Positions 25,639-33,867 of a DNA stretch of 64,000 nucleotides are shown piece after piece; the first letter of the stretch is position 1, and each line of letters begins with the position of its first letter. The DNA comes from Lewinella cohaerens DSM 23179 (lineage in GTDB: Bacteria; Bacteroidota; Bacteroidia; Chitinophagales; Saprospiraceae), in NCBI RefSeq assembly GCF_000379805.1, contig NZ_KB903539.1, positions 71,077 to 135,076 of the forward strand, given 5' to 3'. Under the pieces are notes generated by a model, which was not told where the DNA came from, did not search any database, and saw only the letters and a list, made by a program, of their open reading frames with translations. A program made the translations under genes and the position numbers.

Positions 25639-28165
25639 CGCCAAAATCCGGTTCATTATTAATGTCAAAACCTCCTCCATCATCAAATTCACTGTCTTCA
25701 AGAGGTGCATTAGGGTTCAGGTAGGAATCACAATCTAACTCAATCCCCAGGTTGCCTGGTGGACGATAGAACGTTTTATTGAAATCCCAATGGAGGCTTT
25801 CTTCGTTTTGCACTGCTTCCAAAAAGCCGAGAACCATAGGTTTCGCCATATAGGCACCCTGGCCATAAGACAAGCTTCGGAAGCTGATCCAACGGTCGTC
25901 ACCACCCACCCAGCAGCCGACGACTAAATTAGGCGTTACGCCCATAAACCATCCATCTGCATGTTCGTTGGTCGTACCCGTTTTGCCACCAAATTGGCCT
26001 TTGATCTTTCCGCGGAAGCCGGATGCATATTGCAGCATTTCAACCATCGCAAAGTTGGCCTCAGGGCGAATAGCTTGCTTCTCTGTAGGTACACCCTCGT
26101 AAATCAAACGACCAAAGCGATCTTCAATCCGTAATAGATAGGTCGGCTCGTTATAGATGCCGTTGTTGGCAAAAGTGGTATAAGCGCCTACCATTTCCTG
26201 TACCGATAAATCTACGGCACCCAAACAAATAGAAGGCGTCTGTGGGATAATGTCTTTCGGAATGCCCATCAGTGCAGCCTTGTCGCGCACAGGTTCGGGG
26301 CTGCCCAATTCTCTCATCAAGGTAACAGAAATGGTGTTTTTAGAAAGCCGCAACCCATCCTTGAGCGTCAATAATTCGCTGGTATATTTTCCGTCGGAAT
26401 TTTTAGGTGTCCAAGGCTGTTGGAGGTAAAAACGTCCGTCGCCGGGTTTGATCGTCACTGGTACATCCATGTATTGCTGGCAGGGCGAAATACTCTGCAA
26501 GTCAATAGCCGTAGCGTACACAAATGGTTTAAAGGTAGACCCTACCTGACGGCGAGTATTAGTATTTGCGTGATCGTACTGGAACCATTGGAAATTCACA
26601 CCACCTATCCACGAGCGCACATAACCCGTCTGAGGCTCTACAGACATCATCCCTGTTTGGAGAATCATCTTGTGGTAACGCACAGAGTCCAAGGGGGTCA
26701 TCGTTGTATCGGCGGCCATTTCGTCATTGTAGTATACAAAAACGCGCATCTCCGTAGGCGTGTTGAATTCCTTGTCAGCGGCTTCTTGCAGTTTGGCCCA
26801 CTGTGCTTTCAGTTGGTCAAACTTCTTGCTGCGCATCACCCTGCGGTACTTATTAGCGAGGCTAGAGCTGATCATACCGTCGTTAACCAACTCCTTGAGA
26901 AGACCGGGTTTATTACTTTCTTCAACAACGCGCTCTACCTCACGGTCATCGTTGTGGAAGGTCAGATCGGTTTCTTCATTCAGTAGCTTGGTGATCTCTG
27001 AGAGATAGAAGGTGCGTAATTTTTGGTAGCGATCAGAAGCCCGAATGTTTTTGGTGAGGCTAGCTTGGCGGCGTTCAATAGGCACTTCTGTTTCTGTACC
27101 ATATTTGTAGTCCCAAGGGTCTCTTTTGTTCCAATGCTTAAAGAAAGTACCTTGCAACTTAGCCATGTGTTTGGTCATAGCCTCTTCTGCCAGTCGCTGT
27201 ACCGTAGGGTTGATGGTGGTGTAGATATTTAAGCCATCGCGGTAAATATCGTAAGGTGTTCCATCGGATTGGAGGTATTCTGGGCGTTTCAGAATTTCTT
27301 TGACATTCTCGGCCAATACCATCCGGAAGTAAGGAGCTAGTCCGTCGACGTGGGTTTGACTCGTAGCTTTAAGCCCTAGTGGAAGCTGTCGATATTCGTT
27401 GTACTTTTCACTGCTCAGGAATCCAGCTTTTTGCATCTGGCTCATCACCACTTCCCGGCGTTGTTTGGTACGTTCCTCAAAGCGGCGTGGATTAAAGAAG
27501 GATGCATTTTTGAGCATCCCTACCAGCATCGCACTTTCCGGAATAGTGAGGTTTTCAGGCGATTTACTAAAGTAAATCTCTGCAGCTGCACGAATCCCCT
27601 TGGCATTATTGATGAAATCATAACGATTAAGGTACAGGGCAATGATCTCCTCCTTGGTATACTTGCGTTCCAGGCGTACCGCAATGATCCACTCCTTAAG
27701 CTTTTGTACCAGTCGCTCAGATAAACTACGGGCAGCCACTCCTGTAAAGAGTAGTTTTGCTAACTGCTGGGAGATGGTACTGGCTCCACCTCTACTCCCC
27801 ATAAAGGCAATCGCTCTGGCGAGGCCGTAAAAGTCAATACCAGAGTGTTCGTAGTAGCGGATATCCTCGGTAGCAATCAATGCTTGAATAAGGTGTTCCG
27901 GGAGTTCTTCGTATTCTACAGGAACCCGGTTTTCGGTATAGTACTTACCTAAAATTTCGCCGTTTTCGGCAAAAACCTGAGAAGCCAAGTTGGTTTTAGG
28001 GTTCTCCAATTCAGCAACCGAAGGTAAGTTGGTGAATGAAAGCCCCAGGAATAGCAGTACGCCGGCGATGAGCCCTGCGAACAGTAGCCGCCACATCCAG
28101 CTTACAATCTTTTTGTGACGAGGATTATCATGGTCATTTAACCATTGATCAATCAATTTGCGCAT
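25631..28165 (-). CDS. mrcA: penicillin-binding protein 1A (bifunctional glycosyltransferase/transpeptidase)
   Basis: 844 residues: short cytoplasmic N-terminus, one transmembrane helix (about 25-46), GT51 glycosyltransferase (about 65-240; ATEDIRYYEHSGIDFYG with the catalytic Glu, GGASTISQQLAKLLFTG), an insert region, then the transpeptidase with GSTFKP (~540; active Ser), SKN and GGKTGTT (~728). It polymerises and crosslinks peptidoglycan in the periplasm. The acidic C-terminus (DSEFDDGGGFDINNEPDFGDE) is unstructured. It is the first gene of a unit with the HEAT/cyclophilin lipoprotein and perhaps gcvT. Confidence 0.95.
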   Translation of the reverse strand: MRKLIDQWLNDHDNPRHKKIVSWMWRLLFAGLIAGVLLFLGLSFTNLPSVAELENPKTNLASQVFAENGEILGKYYTENRVPVEYEELPEHLIQALIATEDIRYYEHSGIDFYGLARAIAFMGSRGGASTISQQLAKLLFTGVAARSLSERLVQKLKEWIIAVRLERKYTKEEIIALYLNRYDFINNAKGIRAAAEIYFSKSPENLTIPESAMLVGMLKNASFFNPRRFEERTKQRREVVMSQMQKAGFLSSEKYNEYRQLPLGLKATSQTHVDGLAPYFRMVLAENVKEILKRPEYLQSDGTPYDIYRDGLNIYTTINPTVQRLAEEAMTKHMAKLQGTFFKHWNKRDPWDYKYGTETEVPIERRQASLTKNIRASDRYQKLRTFYLSEITKLLNEETDLTFHNDDREVERVVEESNKPGLLKELVNDGMISSSLANKYRRVMRSKKFDQLKAQWAKLQEAADKEFNTPTEMRVFVYYNDEMAADTTMTPLDSVRYHKMILQTGMMSVEPQTGYVRSWIGGVNFQWFQYDHANTNTRRQVGSTFKPFVYATAIDLQSISPCQQYMDVPVTIKPGDGRFYLQQPWTPKNSDGKYTSELLTLKDGLRLSKNTISVTLMRELGSPEPVRDKAALMGIPKDIIPQTPSICLGAVDLSVQEMVGAYTTFANNGIYNEPTYLLRIEDRFGRLIYEGVPTEKQAIRPEANFAMVEMLQYASGFRGKIKGQFGGKTGTTNEHADGWFMGVTPNLVVGCWVGGDDRWISFRSLSYGQGAYMAKPMVLGFLEAVQNEESLHWDFNKTFYRPPGNLGIELDCDSYLNPNAPLEDSEFDDGGGFDINNEPDFGDE

Positions 28166-28466
28166 AGAATAGTGATGTATTTAAGGCAATAGAGTCGCAA
28201 GATACGAGATTCTATAAGATCTGTCATTGCTCTCTGCGTAGCTGTTGGTAACTTTTGCGTAGTTGTTGCTAAAAACGAAACTATCGGGCAAATCTTATTG
28301 TTGATCTAGGCAGTTTATTTTACTGATTTTTACCTGAGAACAGCACAAAAACAAATCGAACCTTTGTTTTTTCAATAGTTGGCTAAGTGTTTCATTTTAA
28401 GCGTGTCAGCTATTAAGGAAACCTGATAAGAAGACTTGATTTGTTTTTTGTGCAATAAATAGACGA
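28166..28466. promoter_or_regulatory. divergent intergenic region between PBP1A and ABC transporter
   Basis: About 300 bases with no gene. It holds GCACAAAAA at 28343-28351 and its complement TTTTTGTGC at 28445-28453, 13 bases before the ABC transporter start. The pair also occurs, more closely spaced, upstream of the E1 gene (50620-50653), inside the longer shared string GAACAGCACAAAAA. It may be an operator or a repeat; promoters were not resolved. Confidence 0.35.
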
Positions 28467-30299
28467 ATGTCGCAAGCAAAGAGAAAGCCCAAAGATCAAC
28501 CCCAATCTTGGCGAGAACAGTTAGGGGCTTTACGTCACCTTCCCCCTTTTTTCAAGATGATTTGGCAAACGAGCCCTTCTCTCAGTATTGGGAATGCCGT
28601 TTTGCGCCTGATCAAGTCGGTACTGCCGTTGGCCATGCTTTACATTGGCAAAGAAATCGTCGATGAAGTGATCTTTTTAATGGACGCACAAAGTGCTTCC
28701 CAGCAATACCTTTGGACGCTGGTAGGTGCAGAGCTGGTGTTGGCGATTTTGTCCGACCTCCTTTCCCGGGGGATCAATTTACTGGATGGTCTTTTAGGCG
28801 ATTTATTTGCAAATTCCACCAGTGTCAAACTAATCCGCCATGCTGCGGAGCTGGACTTATACCAATTCGAGGACCCCGACTTTTATGATAAGCTGGAACG
28901 TGCTCGCCGCCAAACGACTGGGCGTACGGTGCTGATGTCACAAGTACTGTCACAGGCCCAGGATTTGATTACCATTATCTCACTGGGTGCGGGGTTGATT
29001 GCTTTCAATCCCTGGTTGATTCTGTTGCTCATCTTGGCCGTTATTCCTGCCTTTGTGGGCGAAAATTATTTCAATCAACGGAGCTATTCCCTCACCCGCA
29101 GCTGGACCCCCGAACGTCGAGAGCTGGATTACCTGCGCTATATCGGTGCCAGCGACACGACGGCCAAGGAGATCAAGATTTTCGGCCTCTCCGATTTTTT
29201 GGCCCAACGTTTTGAAGACCTTTCCTGGAATTACTATCGGGCCAACCGCAAGTTGAGCATCAAGCGAGCCAGCTGGGGCTCGGTGCTCTCTGCATTGGGG
29301 ACGCTGGCCTATTACGGAGCCTATGTTTTTATTTTGTTGCAAACAGTGGGTGGCCTGATTACGGTAGGTACCCTTACCTTTTTATCAGGTGCTTTCAACC
29401 GGATGCAGGGGCAGTTGCAGGGCATGATGAGCCGCTTTTCTAATATTGCCGGGCAGGCGCTCTACCTCCAGGATCTCTTTGATTTTCTGGCCATCCGTCC
29501 TTTGATTCGCAACAAAGAGCAGTCGCTACCTTTTCCGGAGCAGGTAAGTGATGGTTTTCGTTTCGAGAACGTCAGTTTCCATTATCCGGGTACAGATAAG
29601 TTTGCTATTCGCAATTTGTCTTTCCACTTGCGTGCTGGAGAAAAGCTTGCCCTTGTGGGCGAAAACGGCGCGGGTAAAACGACCCTTGTTAAGCTTCTCT
29701 CACGTTTGTACGAACCTTCCGAAGGGCGCATCCTACTCGAAGGTGTCGACCTGCGAGATTATGATCTGACCAGTTTGCGGGCCAATGTAGGCGTCATATT
29801 TCAAGATTTTTTCCGCTATCAGCTGAAAGTCCGTGAAAACATTGCCGTAGGCCGGATCAGCCAGGAAGGTGAGATAGAGATCATCGAAGATGCTGCTGAG
29901 AAGAGCCTCGCCGATACGGTCATCAATGATCTCTCTGGCGGCTATGAGCAAATGCTAGGTAAACGCTTCAAAGATGGCGTAGAACTCTCCGGTGGCCAAT
30001 GGCAGAAGATCGCGCTGGCCCGTGCCTACATGCGCGACGCCCAACTCTTGATTCTAGACGAGCCCACCTCCGCGCTGGATGCCCGCGCCGAGCACGAAGT
30101 ATTCCTCCGCTTCAGCGAGCTGATCAAAGACCGCACAGCAGTATTGATCTCCCACCGCTTCTCTACCGTCCGTATGGCGGATCGCATCCTCTTTTTAGAG
30201 CACGGCACCCTCCTCGAAATCGGCACCCACGAGGAGCTGATCAAGCAGGATGGCAAGTATGCGGAGTTGTTTAGGTTACAGGCGCAGGGGTATCAGTAG
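28467..30299 (+). CDS. ABC transporter, fused permease and ATPase (exporter type)
   Basis: 610 residues: six-helix permease domain (about 20-330) followed by a nucleotide-binding domain. Walker A is GENGAGKTTLVKLL (~395), signature LSGGQWQKIALARA (~507), Walker B LLILDEPTSALDA (~527), and H-loop ISHRFSTV (~560). It functions as a homodimer or heterodimer that exports lipids, peptides or drugs. Substrate is not evident, and no partner half-transporter or accessory gene is adjacent. Its coding sequence is GC-richer toward the end. Followed by a 569-bp repeat-rich gap. Confidence 0.92.
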   Translation: MSQAKRKPKDQPQSWREQLGALRHLPPFFKMIWQTSPSLSIGNAVLRLIKSVLPLAMLYIGKEIVDEVIFLMDAQSASQQYLWTLVGAELVLAILSDLLSRGINLLDGLLGDLFANSTSVKLIRHAAELDLYQFEDPDFYDKLERARRQTTGRTVLMSQVLSQAQDLITIISLGAGLIAFNPWLILLLILAVIPAFVGENYFNQRSYSLTRSWTPERRELDYLRYIGASDTTAKEIKIFGLSDFLAQRFEDLSWNYYRANRKLSIKRASWGSVLSALGTLAYYGAYVFILLQTVGGLITVGTLTFLSGAFNRMQGQLQGMMSRFSNIAGQALYLQDLFDFLAIRPLIRNKEQSLPFPEQVSDGFRFENVSFHYPGTDKFAIRNLSFHLRAGEKLALVGENGAGKTTLVKLLSRLYEPSEGRILLEGVDLRDYDLTSLRANVGVIFQDFFRYQLKVRENIAVGRISQEGEIEIIEDAAEKSLADTVINDLSGGYEQMLGKRFKDGVELSGGQWQKIALARAYMRDAQLLILDEPTSALDARAEHEVFLRFSELIKDRTAVLISHRFSTVRMADRILFLEHGTLLEIGTHEELIKQDGKYAELFRLQAQGYQ

Positions 30300-30546
30300 T
30301 CTGGGCTTCAGCCCGGACGTTTGATGGTTTGATTGTTAGGGGGGGAGTGTAGACTTTCTAAACCCTTACACCCACCCAACTCTTACACTTTTACACCTTA
30401 TTCCTTCTTTAGGGGGCCTCCCTGCGGGCGCTACGTTGCGTAGCTCACTGTTCGTTCGGCCCCCAGGAGACCTGGGGTCTGCACCCTGTGGGCGCACTAC
30501 TTCACATCGCTAGGCCAAAACTGCTCGTGGTGGTATGATCTACCCA

Positions 30547-30773
30547 ACTCTCCCAGCATGGAGGGCTTTTTTTGAGGTGGATTTAAGAGGTGGTTTTCTT
30601 TTCGCGTGTCCCGCCCCTGTTAGTCCCCAGACTAACAGGAACAGTATCCCGCTGGTCCCCTGACCAGCGAGTGTAGTCCTCGCGTAAAGCGAAAAACTAT
30701 CCTGGAAATAGGCACTCCAACCAAAGCAATACCCTGTCCTCCCCACGGGGAGGTGTCCGCGAGGACGGAGGGG
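30547..30773 (+). repeat. left copy of ~230-bp direct repeat flanking the caspase gene
   Basis: About 90% identical to 33035-33266 in the same orientation. Contains two adjacent perfect 8-bp hairpins: CTGTTAGT-CCCCAG-ACTAACAG (30617-30638) and CGCTGGTC-CCCT-GACCAGCG (30650-30669). Begins with CATGGAGGGCTTTTTTTGAG and ends near CGGGGAGGTGTCC. The rest of the gap 30300-30868 is GC-rich intergenic repeat (for example GGGCTTCAGCCCGG at 30303) and an ACCCTTACACCC tract (about 30361-30398). Confidence 0.8.
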
Positions 30774-30868
30774 GAATTTGTTATTTGGGGTAAAATCCTA
30801 TCCCTAAAAGAATTATTTCTATTTTTGGTTAAATTGAGTAATCCAACAACCCTATTCGTATACCCTTT

Positions 30869-32827
30869 ATGGATCATCGCGCAGGCCGTAGGCCTACACA
30901 GCAAAACAAAGACGCTTCCGCAGGAAAGACCTATCTATTCGGTATAGGGATCAATACTTATGAGCATTGGGGGAATTTGAATAACGCGGTGCGGGATGTG
31001 GAAGCGATCGCGAATATTCTCCAACAAAATTACGGCGTAACGTTGTGGAAGCTACTGCGCAACGAGGAAGCTACCCGCAAGCAGATTCTCCGAGCATTGA
31101 GGGCACTGATGAAAGAAGTAAAGGCCCCGGATAGCATCATCATCTATTACGCCGGGCACGGGCATATAGATAAAGACACCCAACTAGGGGCCTGGGTACC
31201 CACCGACGGAGAAAATGAAGATACAGACCTGTATATCCCCAATTCTACCCTGCGGGATTATTTCCAGGTAGCCAAGGCACAACACGTATTGTTTATCTCT
31301 GATGCCTGTTTTTCTGGCAGCCTTTTGCAAGAGCACCGGAGCGCAGCGGAGGAGATGGTATTGACAGAACTGGCCGCCCGCCCCAGCCGCTGGGTGATGT
31401 GCTCGGGCCGCCATGATGAAGCCGTAGCTGATGGCCCGCGTGGTGGGCATAGCCCTTTTGCCCAAGCCATCATCGACGAACTGACCCACAACCAGAAACA
31501 AGGCTTGAATGCGGCTGCTTTAGCTCAAAATGTGCAGCTGCAAAGCAAGCAATATTATAAAGATCAACTCTCCGACTACGGCCCGGTTTTTAATACGGGC
31601 GATAAACGAGGACAGTTGGTGTTGTGGCGAGATGGGGTCGCTAGTGTTGAGCCTACGCCTGAAAGAGAGTGGCCAGAACCTTCAGATCCACCACGTGCAA
31701 AACAGGAACCGACAGCATTACTGGCAGCTGAACCGGACCCTGTTCCTGAAACGATGACGCTGAACGGTTTCAAGGCTACGGTAGCCAACTTTCTTGCGGA
31801 GGATGATACCAAAGCAGCTTTGGAATTTATGGCCAAGGCACTTGACAACGAAAGCTCAGATCAGAATACTATTATCCTGTTGCTTAGTAGGCTCCGCCGG
31901 GTAGGAAGGCAAGAAAATGTGGGTGTCATCAGCCATAAGGACGCAGCAACCGAACGGAATAGGATCAATGCTGCAATCAGCAATGTGGCGGATGATATTG
32001 AAGAGGAAGATTTGCGTGATGATCTACTCATGGAACCAAGTCGTAGCCAACCCGCGCCAGCTCCGCCACGGATATCAGAAGAGCGCGAACTGATAGCTTT
32101 GCAAGAAGCAAAAATGCCTAATGCTCCTGATGGTTTTATTTACGTGGAAGGCGGAACCTTCATCATGGGCTGCCAGGAAGGCCGCGATAGTGATTGTTTT
32201 GATTGGGAAAAGCCTGCCCACAAAGTGACCCTCTCTTCCTTCTACCTCAGTAAATACCAGGTGACACAAGCGCAATGGCGAGAAGTGATGGGCAGCGACC
32301 CTCCTGAATTATACAACAAAGGCTGTGATGAATGTCCGGTAGAGGGTGTAAACTGGAATGATATTCAGCGATTTCTACAAAAGCTGAATACCCAGACGGG
32401 ACAAAGCTATCGCCTGCCTACGGAGGCGGAATGGGAATACGCGGCGAGGGGTGGAAAAGATAGCAAAGGCTACTTGTACAGTGGTAGTAACGATATAGGA
32501 GAGGTGGCATGGTGTAAGGTTAATGCGGAGAAAGGAAACACGTACGGTAGCAAAAAAACGACTCGCCCAATAGGCGGGAAAAGGGCTAATGAATTAGGCT
32601 TGTATGATATGTGTGGCAATGTATGGGAGTGGTGCAGTGATTGGTTCGTAGAGTACGAAAATTTCGCGCAACAAAATCCATGTGGGCCTAAATCGGGCGT
32701 GCTCCGTATAACTCGCGGCGGTAGTTGGGACGACTATTCCCTGCGTTGCCGCGCTGCTTATCGGACCGCTGCGTTGCCGGTGGCTCGTGGTGGTAACATC
32801 GGCTTCCGCCTAGCCCACAGTTTTTGA
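30869..32827 (+). CDS. caspase (C14) - helical effector-associated-like - FGE/SUMF1-fold protein
   Basis: 652 residues. Residues ~20-260 are a caspase/metacaspase p20-like domain: FGIGINTYEHWGNLNNAVRDVEAI, catalytic His in IYYAGHGH (~96) and Cys in ISDACFSG (~146), followed by S-P-F-A at HSPFAQAI. After a Pro-rich linker, ~298-385 is a small helical region ending ATERNRINAAISNVADDI, resembling effector-associated domains (EAD11-like) of bacterial conflict systems. Residues ~415-652 are a formylglycine-generating-enzyme/C-type-lectin fold (GGTFIMGC, RLPTEAEWEYAARGG, GLYDMCGNVWEWCSDW, TRGGSWDDY, IGFRLAHSF). No signal peptide, so it is cytoplasmic. Likely a protease effector whose lectin-fold end recognises a target. 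The C-terminus resembles a diversity-generating retroelement variable region. Bracketed by direct repeats. Confidence 0.88.
   Translation: MDHRAGRRPTQQNKDASAGKTYLFGIGINTYEHWGNLNNAVRDVEAIANILQQNYGVTLWKLLRNEEATRKQILRALRALMKEVKAPDSIIIYYAGHGHIDKDTQLGAWVPTDGENEDTDLYIPNSTLRDYFQVAKAQHVLFISDACFSGSLLQEHRSAAEEMVLTELAARPSRWVMCSGRHDEAVADGPRGGHSPFAQAIIDELTHNQKQGLNAAALAQNVQLQSKQYYKDQLSDYGPVFNTGDKRGQLVLWRDGVASVEPTPEREWPEPSDPPRAKQEPTALLAAEPDPVPETMTLNGFKATVANFLAEDDTKAALEFMAKALDNESSDQNTIILLLSRLRRVGRQENVGVISHKDAATERNRINAAISNVADDIEEEDLRDDLLMEPSRSQPAPAPPRISEERELIALQEAKMPNAPDGFIYVEGGTFIMGCQEGRDSDCFDWEKPAHKVTLSSFYLSKYQVTQAQWREVMGSDPPELYNKGCDECPVEGVNWNDIQRFLQKLNTQTGQSYRLPTEAEWEYAARGGKDSKGYLYSGSNDIGEVAWCKVNAEKGNTYGSKKTTRPIGGKRANELGLYDMCGNVWEWCSDWFVEYENFAQQNPCGPKSGVLRITRGGSWDDYSLRCRAAYRTAALPVARGGNIGFRLAHSF
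32709..32820 (+). other. possible DGR variable region in the FGE-fold C-terminus
   Basis: The segment from CGTATAACTCGCGGCGGTAG to the GFRLA codons has conserved anchors (RGGSW, CRAA, NIGFRLA) separated by codons (GAC GAC TAT TCC CTG, ACC GCT GCG TTG, GGT GGT) of the kind produced by A-to-N change of AAY-rich template codons. Conserved RGGSW and GFR are also normal for FGE proteins, and no template repeat or reverse transcriptase lies in the window, so this is inference. Confidence 0.35.
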
Positions 32828-33034
32828 GGTGGTCTTTTCCGGGCCATCTTATGAGCAAATGCGAAGTGCTGCTACGGAATGAAGCAAGGAGGAGTGAGGG
32901 ACGAACCCGACGGCGTAATGGAGGAGTAGTACGGAGCTAGGTTGGGGCGGTGTTTTGGGGCGTAAGCCCCCGGTTTTGGAATTGTAAACTGCTTTTTCGA
33001 CCCCTGCCACTTTACGGGCAGGCAGGCACCCAAA

Positions 33035-33266
33035 CCCTCCCTGCATGGAGGGCTTTTTTGAGGTGGATTTAAGGAGTGGTTTTCTTTTCGCACATCCCGC
33101 TCCTGTTAGTCCCCAGACTAACAGGAACAGTATCCCGCTGGTCCCCTGACCAGCGAGTGGGTAGGCTCCTACTCAAAGCAAAAAATTATCCTGGAAATAG
33201 GCACTCCAACCAAAGCAACCCTCCTTGTCCTCCGCTGGTGGAGGTGTCACGAAGTGACGGAGGTGG
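33035..33266 (+). repeat. right copy of ~230-bp direct repeat flanking the caspase gene
   Basis: Counterpart of 30547-30773 with the same two hairpins (33103-33124 and 33136-33155) and the same order of motifs. Between the caspase stop and this repeat (32828-33034) is another GC-rich intergenic repeat (AAGCAAGGAGGAGTGAGGG, GGGGCGTAAGCCCCCGG) and a CCTGCC/GGCAGG hairpin near 33004-33022. Confidence 0.8.
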
Positions 33267-33867
33267 CCAGCCGCCCGCCGTTAAGGCTACCACTCTCGAA
33301 TCTGTGAACCGATGCTACTAGCGGTTACCCCACCTCCGACTCTGGCAGGCCACCTCCGCCCGAGCGGTTACCATCCCCGTCTCTACGAGCCGACCCTGCC
33401 AGCGGGAATTCCACCCCCGGCTCTGCGAGCCGACCCCGCCAGCGGGGTACATGGGCGGGCCGTGGCCCGCAGGTTTAGTCCCGATAGATAAAGGATCGTA
33501 TCGGAAGAATCGGAGGATGGAGCCCACATCTAACCCAGTGCGCAGGCCAGCAGGCCGTAGCTCGGGGCGCGGAGCGACCAAGGACAAGGGATAGCAAGGA
33601 GCGGTAGCGACTGGATAGCCCGGTGCCGATCCCGTCCCGACTTTTCTAGTCGGGACGGGAGATGGCATGGCCCATGATGAAGCGATAAGAGAACAAGCTC
33701 TTGCTCGATCAGAAAGCCCACTGCAAACCTCAACCGATTGACAGCTTATCCTTTTTCTCTTTCTTTTCCCCTCCAGTTTTGATTATCTTGGATGGCTTTT
33801 AAAGACTAGTATAACAGGGGGCGCTGAGGAACCTTTTCTTGGCCGGTCCTTCTCAAAACCAATCTAC
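33267..33867. repeat. repeat-rich intergenic region with a dispersed hairpin element
   Basis: No gene is supported in the stretch before the sortilin-like gene. About 33310-33450 holds degenerate GC-rich tandem units of about 40 bases (GCGAGCCGACCC-GCCAGCGGG type). 33536-33673 is a ~138-bp dispersed element ending in a 12-bp perfect hairpin CCCGTCCCGACT/AGTCGGGACGGG (33631-33642 with 33648-33659). Its inverted copy lies at 48352-48489. Confidence 0.7.

Noticed and set aside
33318-33733. Minus-strand ORFs of 67-116 codons in the GC-rich gap before the sortilin-like gene
   Set aside because: They lie in tandem and dispersed repeats; composition and lack of any domain argue against coding.
30869-33867. 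A complete DGR locus in the window
   Set aside because: No reverse transcriptase, Avd-like gene or template repeat is present here; only a candidate target gene is.
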